In this document: positions 40,936-51,226 of the stretch, piece after piece | Position numbering within the stretch: position 1 is the first letter of the stretch | Layout of the letters: each line of letters opens with the position of its first letter | Origin: Procambarus clarkii | Lineage: Eukaryota > Arthropoda > Malacostraca > Decapoda > Cambaridae | NCBI RefSeq assembly: GCF_040958095.1 | Contig: NC_091216.1 | Span: 7,396,381-7,460,380, forward strand | Reading direction: 5' to 3' | DNA length: 64,000 nucleotides | Made by a program: the position numbers and the translations under genes | Notes under the pieces: model-generated | Databases searched by the model: none | Seen by the model: the letters and a program-made list of their open reading frames with translations, nothing else | Told to the model about the DNA's origin: nothing

Positions 40936-43900
40936 TAAGAACATAAGAACATAAGAACAAAGGTAACTGCAGAAGGCCTATTGGCCCATACGAGGCAGCT
41001 CCCATTCTATAACCACCCAATCCCACTCATATACTTGTCCAACCCGTGCTTGAAACAATCGAGGGACCCCACCTCCACAATGTTACGCGGCAATTGGTTC
41101 CACAAATCAACAACCCTGTTACTGAACCAGTATTTACCCAAGTCTTTCCTAAATCTAAACTTATCCAATTTATATCCATTGTTTCGTGTTCTGTCCTGTG
41201 TTGATACTTTTAATACCCTATTAATATCCCCCCGGTTATGTCCATTCATCCACTTGTAAACCTCTATCATGTCACCCCTAACTCTTCGCCTTTCCAGTGA
41301 ATGCAACTTAAGCTTTGTTAATCTTTCTTCATATGAAAGATTTCTAATTTGGGGAATTAACTTAGTCATCCTACGCTGGACACGTTCAAGTGAATTTATA
41401 TCCATTCTATAATATGGCGACCAAAACTGAACTGCATAATCTAAATGGGGCCTAACTAGAGCAAGATATAGCTTGAGAACCACACCAGGTGTCTTGTTAC
41501 TAACGCTGCGATTAATAAATCCAAGTGTCCGATTTGCCTTATTACGAACATTTATGCATTGATCCTTTTGTTTTAAATTCTTACTAATCATAACTCCCAG
41601 ATCCCTTTCGCAATCCGACTTCGCAATCACAACACCATCTAGCTCGTATCTTGTAACTCTATCATCATTACCTAACCTCAGAACTTTACATTTATCAGCA
41701 TTAAACTGCATCTGCCAATCCTTTGACCATTTCAAAACCCTATCTAGATCAACTTGAAGTGATAGTGAGTCCTCCTCCGAATTAATTTCCCTACCGATTT
41801 TCGTATCATCGGCAAATTTGCAAATGTTGCTACTCAAACCTGAATCTAAATCATTTATATATATTATAAACAACAGAGGTCCCAGGACAGAGCCTTGAGG
41901 CACTCCACTTACAACATTTTCCCACTCTGACTTGATTCCATTTATACTAACTCTCTGTTTCCTTTGGTATAGCCATGCCCTAATCCAGCTTAATATAGCA
42001 CCCCCAATACCATGAGACTCTATTTTTTTAATCAGTCTTTCATGTGGCACTGTATCAAAAGCTTTGCTAAAGTCAAGGTATACAACATCGCAATCCTTAC
42101 CACTATCAACTGCCTCAACAATGCTAGAATAAAAAGATAACAAATTTGTTAAACATGAACGGCCATTTATAAAACCATGTTGCGACTCAATTATTAATTT
42201 ATGTTTTTCAAGATGAAGACGAATTTTATTTGCTATTATAGATTCGAGTAACTTTCCCACAATAGACGTTAGGCTAATTGGTCGATAGTTAGACGCAAGT
42301 GATCTATCTCCTTTCTTAAAAACTGGTATCACATTAGCAACTTTCCAAAACTCTGGCACTCTGCCTGACTCTATTGATTTATTAATATGGTTGACAGTGG
42401 GTCACAAAGCTCCTCTTTGCATTCTTTAAGCACCCTAGCAAACACTTCATCCGGCCCTGGGGATTTGTTTGGTTTGAGTTTTACTATTTGTTTAAGAACA
42501 TCCTCCCTGGTAACTGCTAAACTCGTCAACCTGTCCTCGTCCCCACCCACATAGACTTGTTCGGCTGAAGGCATATTGTTAAGTTCCTCTTTAGTAAATA
42601 CAGATACAAAATATTTATTAAAAATACTACTCATCTCTTCATCACTATCTGTTATTTGACCTGTCTCAGTTTTTAATGGACCTATCCTTTCCCTAGTCTT
42701 AGTACGATATAACTGAAAAAAACCCTTTAGGATTTGTCTTTGCTTGCCCTGCTATGCGAACTTCATAGTTTCTTTTTGCTTTCCTTATCTCTTTTTTAAC
42801 ATTTCTAACCAGTTGTACGAATTCCTGTTCTAAAGTGACCTCCCCATTTTTAATCCTTTTGTACCAAGCTCTCTTTTTACCTATAAGGTTCTTCAAATTC
42901 TTTGTTATCCACTTTGGGTCATTAGTATACGATCTATTCAATTTGTATGGTATACTACGTTCCTGTGCTTTGTTTAGAATATTCTTAAATAAGTTATATA
43001 TTGAATCCACATCGAAATCCCCATTTAAGTCACCTATCGCTGGGTTCATGTCTCGCTCCAAGACCGGCCCACACCCCATACCCAAGCCTTTCCAATCAAT
43101 TTGACCCAAAAAAATTCTTAGGCTATTAAAATCAGCTTTTCGAAAATCTGGCACTTTAACAGAATTTTCTCCTACTGGTCTATTCCATTCTATGCTAAAT
43201 CTGATTTCTTTGTGATCACTGCTCCCTAGCTCACTCCCTATTTCGATGTCATTAATTTGCGTTTCCCTGTTAGTTAACACTAAATCTAAAATATTATTTT
43301 CCCGTGTTGGTTCCTTAATGTGTTGCGTAAGAAAGCAATCGTCAATTAATTCTAGAAAATCTTCTGCTTCACTATTCCCTGTTTTGTTCAACCAGTTTAT
43401 TCCGCTAAAATTAAAGTCACCCATGACATAAATACTGTTAGATCTAGATGCTCTAGATATTTCATCCCATAGATGCTTTGCTTCCATTCTGTCTAAATTT
43501 GGTGGCCTATATATTACTCCTATTATAATATTATTAGCTTTTTCGTTTAATTCAATCCAAATAGTTTCTGTGTGTGGCTCTGTTTTGATTCCCTCTTTGA
43601 GACTACATTTCAAATTGTCCCTAACATATATATGGCTACTCCACCTCCTCGTCTAATATATCTATCTGTGTGAAATAGTTTAAATCCATATATTTGATAT
43701 TCAGCTAATAGTTCTCTATTTTCTACATTCATCCACGTTTCGGTAAGTGCAATAATATCTATTTTTTCTGTGCAGACAAGAGCATTTAATTCGTTAATTT
43801 TATTTCTTAGACTTCTACTGTTAGTGTAATATACCCTAAGTGAATTGTTATTTTGCGGACCTTCTCTTTCCCTGATCGTTTTGCCAATTCCTTTCTCCCA

Positions 43901-44025
43901 CAAACACATACTTTTATTACCTCCTTCCTCCAAATCAATTCCCATACCTCTATCTACTAACAGTTTAAACCCAAACAAACACCTCTAACCACTTCTTCTA
44001 GCGAGTTCGCAACAGCAACAACCCC
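40936..44025 (-). mobile_element. CR1-A copy with ORF2 and ORF1 end, frameshifted
   Basis: Tail at 40936, ORF2 stop at 41007, coding back through the whole RT and endonuclease to the ORF1/ORF2 junction and the last 15 or so codons of ORF1 (ANSLEEVVRGVCLGLNC). Breaks in ORF2 are a lost base near 42385 (in NKSIE), an extra A near 42718 (KGFFQ to KGFFS) and an inserted TA near 43629 (VAIYV). ORF1 stops abruptly at 44025, joined to an older CR1-A copy. The RT from RVPEFWK on is intact (450 codons). Confidence 0.9.
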
Positions 44026-45433
44026 ATTTCTTCATATGAAAGATTTCTAATTTGGGGAATTAACTTAGTCATCCTACGCTGGGCACGTTCAAGGGAATTT
44101 ATATCCATTCTATAATATGGCGACCAAAGCTGAACTGCATAATCTAAATGGGGCCTAACTAGAGCAAGATATAGCTTGAGAACCACACCAGGTGTCTTGT
44201 TACTAACGCTGCGATTAATAAGTCCAAGTGTCCGATTTGCCTTATTACGAACATTTATGCATTGATCATTTTGTTTTAAATTCTTACTAATCATGACTCC
44301 CAGATCCCTTTCGCAATCCGACTTCGCAATCTCAACACCATCTAGCTCGTATCTTGTATTCCAATCATCATTACCTAACCTCAGAACTTTACATTTATCA
44401 GCATTAAACTGCATCTGCCAATCCTTCGACCATATCAAAACCCTATCTAGATCAACTTGAAGTGATAGTGAGTCCTCCTCCGAATTAATTTCCCTACCGA
44501 TTTTCGTATCATCAGCAAATTTGCAAATGTTGCTACTCAAACCTGAATCTAAATCATAAATATATATTATAAACAACAGAGGTCTCAGGACAGAGCCCTG
44601 AGGCACCCTACTAACAACATTTTCCCAATCTGACTTGACTCCATTTATACTAACACTCTGTTTCCTTTGGAATAGCCATGCCCTAATCCAGCTTAATACA
44701 GCCCCCCAATACCATGAGACTATCCTTTTAATCAGTCTTTCATGTGGCACTGTATCAAAAGCTTTGCTAAAGTCAAGGTACACAACATCGCAATCCTTTC
44801 CACTATCAACTGCCTCAACAATGCTAGAATAAAAAGATAACAAATTTGTTAAACATGAACGGCCATTTATAAAACCACGTTGCGACTCAATTATTAATTT
44901 ATGTTTTTCAAGATGAAGACGAATTTTATTTGCTATTATAGATTCGAGTAACTTTCCCACAATAGATGTTAGGCTAATTGGTCGATAGTTAGACGCAAGT
45001 GATCTATCTCCTTTCTTAAAAACTGGGATCACGTTAGCAACTTTCCAAAACTCTGGCACTCTGCCTGACTCTATTGATTTATTAAATATGGTTGACAGTG
45101 GGTCACAAAGCTCCTCTTTGCATTCTTTAAGCACCCTGCAAACACTTCATCCGGCCCTGGGGATTTGTTTGGTTTGAGTTTTACTATTTGTTTAAGAACA
45201 TCCTCCCTGGTAACTGCTAAACTCGTCAACCTGTTCTCGTCCCCACCCACATAGACTTGTTCGGCTGAAGGCATATTGTTAAATTCCTCTTTAGTAAATA
45301 CAGATACAAAATATTTATTAAAAATACTACTCATCTCTTCATCACTATGTGTTATTTGACCTGTCTCAGTTTTTAATGGACCTATCCTTTCCCTAGTCTT
45401 AGTATGATATAAATGAAAAACCCTTTAGGATTT
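44026..45433 (-). pseudogene. Older CR1-A copy, RT portion
   Basis: Diverged minus-strand copy from the SYEE region (44026) back through FADD, SRVPQGSVLR (altered GVPQGSVLG box) and YLDFSKAFD to SSIFNKYFV and PLKTET. A single-base deletion near 45137 (EVFAG for EVFARV) shifts the frame and a small deletion alters the SWYWG region. It is interrupted at 45433 (CCTTTAGGATTT) by a younger CR1-A insertion and resumes at 47251. Confidence 0.88.
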
Positions 45434-47234
45434 AAGAACATAAGAACATAAGAACAAAGGTAACTGCAGAAGGCCTATTGGCCCATACGAGGCAGCTCCT
45501 ATTCTATAACCACCCAATCCCACTCATATACTTGTCCAACCCGTGCTTGAAACAATCGAGGGACCCCACCTCCACAATGTTACGCGGCAATTGGTTCCAC
45601 AAATCAACAACCCTGTTACTGAACCAGTATTTACCCAAGTCTTTCCTAAATCTAAACTTATCCAATTTATATCCATTGTTTCGTGTTCTGTCCTGTGTTG
45701 ATACTTTTAATACCCTATTAATATCCCCCCGGTTATGTCCATTCATCCACTTGTAAACCTCTATCATGTCACCCCTAACTCTTCGCCTTTCCAGTGAATG
45801 CAACTTAAGCTTTGTTAATCTTTCTTCATATGAAAGATTTCTAATTTGGGGAATTAACTTAGTCATCCTACGCTGGACACGTTCAAGTGAATTTATATCC
45901 ATTATATAATATGGCGACCAAAACTGAACTGCATAATCTAAATGGGGCCTAACTAGAGCAAGATATAGCTTGAGAACCACACCAGGTGTCTTGTTACTAA
46001 CGCTGCGATTAATAAATCCAAGTGTCCGATTTGCCTTATTACGAACATTTATGCATTGATCCTTTTGTTTTAAATTCTTACTAATCATAACTCCCAGATC
46101 CCTTTCGCAATCCGACTTCGCAATCACAACACCATCTAGCTCGTATCTTGTAACTCTATCATCATTACCTAACCTCAGAACTTTACATTTATCAGCATTA
46201 AACTGCATCTGCCAATCCTTTGACCATTTCAAAACCCTATCTAGATCAACTTGAAGTGATAGTGAGTCCTCCTCCGAATTAATTTCCCTACCGATTTTCG
46301 TATCATCGGCAAATTTGCAAATGTTGCTACTCAAACCTGAATCTAAATCATTTATATATATTATAAACAACAGAGGTCCCAGGACAGAGCCTTGAGGCAC
46401 TCCACTTACAACATTTTCCCACTCTGACTTGATTCCATTTATACTAACTCTCTGTTTCCTTTGGTATAGCCATGCCCTAATCCAGCTTAATATAGCACCC
46501 CCAATACCATGAGACTCTATTTTTTTAATCAGTCTTTCATGTGGCACTGTATCAAAAGCTTTGCTAAAGTCAAGGTATACAACATCGCAATCCTTACCAC
46601 TATCAACTGCCTCAACAATGCTAGAATAAAAAGATAACAAATTTGTTAAACATGAACGGCCATTTATAAAACCATGTTGCGACTCAATTATTAATTTATG
46701 TTTTTCAAGATGAAGACGAATTTTATTTGCTATTATAGATTCGAGTAACTTTCCCACAATAGACGTTAGGCTAATTGGTCGATAGTTAGACGCAAGTGAT
46801 CTATCTCCTTTCTTAAAAACTGGTATCACATTAGCAACTTTCCAAAACTCTGGCACTCTGCCTGACTCTATTGATTTATTAAATATGGTTGACAGTGGGT
46901 CACAAAGCTCCTCTTTGCATTCTTTAAGCACCCTAGCAAACACTTCATCCGGCCCTGGGGATTTGTTTGGTTTGAGTTTTACTATTTGTTTAAGAACATC
47001 CTCCCTGGTAACTGCTAAACTCGTCAACCTGTCCTCGTCCCCACCCACATAGACTTGTTCGGCTGAAGGCATATTGTTAAGTTCCTCTTTAGTAAATACA
47101 GATACAAAATATTTATTAAAAATACTACTCATCTCTTCATCACTATCTGTTATTTGACCTGTCTCAGTTTTTAATGGACCTATCCTTTCCCTAGTCTTAG
47201 TACGATATAACTGAAAAAACCCTTTAGGATTTGT
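45434..47234 (-). mobile_element. Young CR1-A insertion with 542-codon RT ORF
   Basis: Tail at 45434, ORF2 stop at 45504, open back to SSIFNKYFV and beyond, ending at CCTTTAGGATTTGT (47221-47234). RT motifs from PGPDEV to the C-terminal domain are intact, with FADD kept; one variant is SPYYIMD for SPYYRMD. Its 5' end lies at the same coding position where the host copy was broken, and 16 bp of unmatched sequence (ACCTTTTGTACTTTAA) precede the resumed host. The endonuclease is missing. Confidence 0.88.
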
Positions 47235-47250
47235 ACCTTTTGTACTTTAA

Positions 47251-48475
47251 TTTGTCTTTGCTTGCCCTGCTATGCGAACTTCATAGTTTCTTTTTGCTTT
47301 CCTTATCTCTTTTTTAACATTTCTAACCAGTTGTACGAATTCCTGTTTTAAAGTGACCTCCCCATTTTTAATCCTTTTGTACCAAGCTCTCTTTTTACCT
47401 ATAAGGTTCATCAAATTCTTTGTTATCCACTTTGGGTCATTAGTATTCGATCTTCTCAATTTGTATGGTATACTACGTTCCTGTGCTTTGTTTAGAATAT
47501 TCCTAAATAAGTTTTATATTGAATCCACATCGAAATCCCCATTTACGTCACCTCTTGCTGGGTTCATGTCTCGCTCCAAGACCGGCCCCCACCCCATACC
47601 CAAGACTTTCCAATCTATTTGACCCAAAAAATTTCTTAGGCTATTAAAATCAGCTTTTCGAAAATCTGGCACTTTAACAGAATTTTCTCCTACAGGTCTA
47701 TTCCATTCTATGCTAAATCTGATTTCTTTGTGATCACTGTTCCCTAGCTCACTCCCTATTTCGATGTCATTAATTTGTGTTTCCCTGTTAGTTAACACTA
47801 AATCTAAAATATTATTTTCCCGCGTTGGCTCCTTAATGTGTTGCGTAAGAAAGCAATCGTCAATTAATTCTAGAAAATCTTCTGCTCCAATATTCCTTGT
47901 TTTGTTCAACCAGTTTATTCCACTAAAGTTAAAGTCACCCATGACGTAAATACTGTTAGATCTAGATGCCCTAGATATTTCATCCCATAGATGCTTTGCT
48001 TCCATTCTGTCTAAATTTGGTGGCCTATATATAACTCCTATTATAATATTATTTGCTTTTTCGTTTAATTCTATCCAAATAGTTTCTGTGTGTGGCTCAG
48101 TTTTGATTCCCTCTTTGAGACTACATTTCAAATTGTCCCTAACATATATGGCTAATCCCTCTCCTCGTCTAATATATCTATCTGCGTGAAATAGTTTAAA
48201 TCCATTTATTTGATATTCAGCTAATAGTTCTCTGTTTTCTACATTCATCCACGTTTCGGTAAGTGCAATAATATCTATTTTTTCTGTGCAGACCGGAGCA
48301 TTTAATTCGTTAATTTTATTTCTTAGACTTCTACTGTTAGTGTAATATACCCTAAGTGAATTGTTATTTTGAGGCCCTTTTCTTTCCCTGATCATTTTGC
48401 CAATTCTTTTCTCCCACGAACACATGCTTTTATTACCTCCTTCCTCCAAATCAATTCCCATACCACTATCTACTA
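47251..48475 (-). pseudogene. Older CR1-A copy, ORF2 endonuclease portion
   Basis: Continuation of the copy broken at 45433. The linker (NDPKWITKNLMNL) is frameshifted near 47515. The endonuclease then reads openly to MGIDLEEGGNK with TNSRSLRN, ETW, GDFNFSG and NSDHKE. Variants such as NAPVCTEK, RRGEGLAI and NKTRNIGAE separate it from the young copies. Confidence 0.85.
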
Positions 48476-48942
48476 ACAGTTTAAACCCAAACAAACACCT
48501 CTAACCACTTCTTCCAACGAGTTCGCAACAGTAACAACCCCAGCTCTCGATAGATGCACCCCATCACGAGCATACATTTCATTTCTTCCATAGAAGTGTT
48601 CCCAGTTGTCTATGAAAGATATTGCATTTGATTTGCAATATCTTTCCAGCCGACAATTGACACCAATTGCCCTCGACATCCATTCATTTCCCACTCCTTT
48701 TCTTGGAAGAATGCCACATATGATCGGGATTCCTCCCTTGCTCCTAATTATTTCAATGGCTGTCCTGAATCTCTGTATTAGTTCCTCACTCCTAACTCGT
48801 CCAACATCATTACCCCCTGCACTAATACAAATAATGGGTTTGCTTCCATTTCCCGTCATAATATCATTCGTGTTTAAAAACAATATCACCAATTCCAGTT
48901 CCCGGATAGCAAACCCTTAGTCTGTTCCCCCTGTCTCTGGCA
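48473..48942 (-). pseudogene. Older CR1-A ORF1 esterase domain
   Basis: Esterase C-terminal part with CISAGGNDVGR and DGVHLSRAG intact to the stop at 48473. The segment before it is frameshifted near 48880 (GDIV/FKHE), and the nucleophile block GDSQ is lost because the copy ends at CARDRGN (48942). Spacing to ORF2 is as in the other copies. Confidence 0.82.
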
Positions 48943-49412
48943 AAAAATTTCTTAGGCTATTAAAATCAGCTTTTCGAAAATCAGGCACTTTAACAGAATT
49001 TTCTCCTACAGATCTATTCCATTGAATGCTAAATCTGATTTGTTTATGATCACTGTTCCCTAGCTCACTCCCTATTTCGATGTCCTTAATTTGTGTTTCC
49101 CTGTTAGTTAACACTAAATCTAAAATATTATTTCCCCGCGTTGGTTCCTTAATGTGTTGCGTAAGAAAGCAATCGTCTATTAAATCTAGAAAATCTTCTG
49201 CTTCATTATTCCCTGTTTTGTTCAACCAGTTTATTCCACTAAAGTTAAAGTCACCCATGACATAAACGCTGTTAGATCTAGATGCTCTAGATATTTCATC
49301 CCATATATGCTTTGCTTCCATTCTGTCTAAATTTGGTGGCCTATATATAACTCCTATTATAATGTTATTTGCTTTTTCGATTAATTCTATTCAAATAGTT
49401 TCTGTATGTGGC
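48943..49412 (-). pseudogene. CR1-A endonuclease fragment
   Basis: Antisense ORF2 text from SLRNFL back to the PHTETIW region: VPDFRKADFNS, NSDHKQIRFS, LDLVLTNRETQ, GDFNFSG and RMEAKHIWDE. Two variants (HIWDE, NNEAEDFLDL) suggest an older subfamily. It abuts another copy's ORF1 at 48942 and AT-rich sequence at 49413. Confidence 0.85.
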
Positions 49413-49528
49413 ATTGATCTAAAACATTGATGATATGTTGATATAAAAACAATATAAAATATAAATATAAAATGATATAGAAATATAGATATAAAATAGA
49501 TAAATATAGATATAAAATGATATAAAAC
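49413..49528. repeat. AT-rich (ATATAAAAT)n low-complexity tract
   Basis: Irregular repeats of ATATAAAAT/AGATATAAAAT separate two CR1-A fragments. ACATTGATCC, the CR1-A word at the right edge, is echoed at 49432 as ACATTGATG, suggesting expansion at a junction. Confidence 0.75.
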
Positions 49529-49970
49529 ATTGATCCTTTTGCTTTAAATTCTTACTAATCATAACTCCCAGATCCCTTTCGCAATCCGACATTGCAATCT
49601 CAACACCATCTAGCTCGTATCTTGTAACTCTATCATCATTACCTAGCCTCAGAACTTTACATTTATCAGCATTAAACTGCTTTGCCAATCCTTTGACCAT
49701 TTCAAAACCCTATCTAGATCAGACATCTATCAGACATCTAACCGACATCTATCAGACAACCCTATCAGATCAATTATACTAACTCTCTGTTTCCTTTGAA
49801 ATAGCCATGCCCTAATCCAACTTAATATAGCACCCGCAATACCATGAACCTCTATTTTTTTAATTAATCTTTCATGTGGCACTATATCAAAAGCTTTGCT
49901 GAAGTCAAGGTACACAACATCACAATCCTTACCACTATCAACTGCTTGAACTATGCTGGAATAAAAACAG
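49529..49970 (-). pseudogene. Two CR1-A RT pieces joined by GACATCTATCA repeats
   Basis: 49529-49721 covers QKDQC back to QFNADKCKVL; 49775-49970 covers VSI back to KDCDVVYLDFSKAFD. The FADD region between them is replaced by a short tandem of GACATCTATCA/GACATCTAACC (49722-49773). It is a deletion product with local filler. Confidence 0.82.
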
Positions 49971-49971
49971 A

Positions 49972-50457
49972 TTGACTTTAGCAAGCTTTTGATACAGTGC
50001 CACATGAAAGATTAATTAAAAAAATAGAGGCTCATGGTATTGGGGGTTCTATATTAAGTTGGATTAGGGCATGGTTATTCAAAAGGAAACAGAGAGTTAG
50101 CATAAATGGGGTTAAGTCAGAGTGGGATTATGTTGTTAGTGGAGTGCCTCAAGGCTCTCTCCTGGGACCTCTGTTGTTTATAATATATATAAATGATTTA
50201 GATTCAGGTTTGAGTAGCAACATTTGCAAATTTGCAGATGAGACAAAAACTGGTAGGAAAATTAACACGGAAGACGACTCACTATTATTTCAAGTTGATC
50301 TAAATAGAGTTTTAAAATGGTCAAAAGATTGGCAGATGCTGTTTAATGCTAATAAATGTAAAGTTTTGAGGCTAGGTAATGATGATAGAGTTACAAGATA
50401 CGAGCTGGATGGTGTTGAGATCGTGAAGTTGGATTGGGAAAGGGATCTGGGAGTTAT
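49972..50457 (+). pseudogene. CR1-A RT palm fragment, altered catalytic box
   Basis: Plus-strand ORF2 from DFSKAFD (one frameshift near 49985) through GVPQGSLLGP to ERDLGV. The catalytic FADD is changed to FADE and QMQFN to QMLFN. It is joined head to head with the minus fragment before it, and at 50457 switches to ORF1 of the next copy. Confidence 0.85.
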
Positions 50458-51215
50458 ATTATTACAACAATATATGGAAGGATTAGTGAAGGAATTGATG
50501 AATCTAGTTGGAACTCTCTGAGCAGAGATGGATTCCCTACGAGAGGAGGTACGACAGCTGAAACATTGGGAAGAAACGAAGGAGGAGACGAAGCAACGCA
50601 GAGAAGCAACGAAGCAACGAAGCAACAACAGCGCTTTAAGCAACGAAGAGAAAGGAAGCGCAGGCCCCTCAGAAAGTAAAGGAAGTACCTAAGCAAACAT
50701 TAGTTGTGGGAGATTCCCAGATAAGGTATTTGGATAGAACGTTTTGTGCTAGAGATAGGGGGAACAGGTTAAGGGTTTGCTATCCCGGAGCTGGCATTGG
50801 TGATATTATAAACAACATGAATGATATTATGGCTGGTAATGGGAACAATCCCATTATTTGCATTAGCGTGGGAGGAAATGATGTTGGTCGAGTCAGGAGT
50901 GAGGAACTGATTCAGAGGTATAAAACAGCCATAGAGTTAGTTAGGAGCAAGGGAGGAATCCCGATCATATGTGGCATTCTTCCAAGAAAGGGAGTGGGAA
51001 ATGAATGGATATCGAGGGCACTTGGTGTCAATTGCCGGCTGGAAAGATATTGCAAATCAAATGCAATATCTTTCATAGACAACTGGGAACACTTCTATGG
51101 AAGAAATGAAATGTATGCTCGTGATGGGGTGCATCTATCGAGAGCTGGGGTTGTTGCTGTTGCGAACTCGCTAGAAGAAGTGGTTAGAGGTGTTTGTTTG
51201 GGTTTAAACTGTTAG
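50458..51215 (+). pseudogene. CR1-A ORF1: coiled-coil-like start, esterase domain
   Basis: A short stretch reading MDSLREEVRQLKHWEETKEE (from 50530), rich in Glu/Lys/Gln with heptad-like leucines, is likely a coiled coil near the ORF1 N-terminus. It is +1 out of frame with the following esterase, so a frameshift or deletion lies between about 50630 and 50660. The esterase frame is open from VPKQTLVVGDSQIRYLDR to the stop at 51213-51215: GDS nucleophile block, CISVGGNDVGR (block III, A to V) and DGVHLSRAG. An apparent start at 50706 is a GTG inside block I and not a true start. Confidence 0.82.
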
Positions 51216-51226
51216 TAGATAGAGGT

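Larger units (their letters stand above)
33868..43933. repeat. 4.85-kb direct segmental duplication, offset 5,221 bp
   Basis: 33868-38712 matches 39089-43933 with the same nested insertions in the same places (74-bp insert, minus/plus/minus CR1-A order, 3' fragment, ORF2 copy). The second copy has private indels: one base lost near 42385, one A gained near 42718 and TA gained near 43629. The duplication must post-date the nested insertions. Confidence 0.88.
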
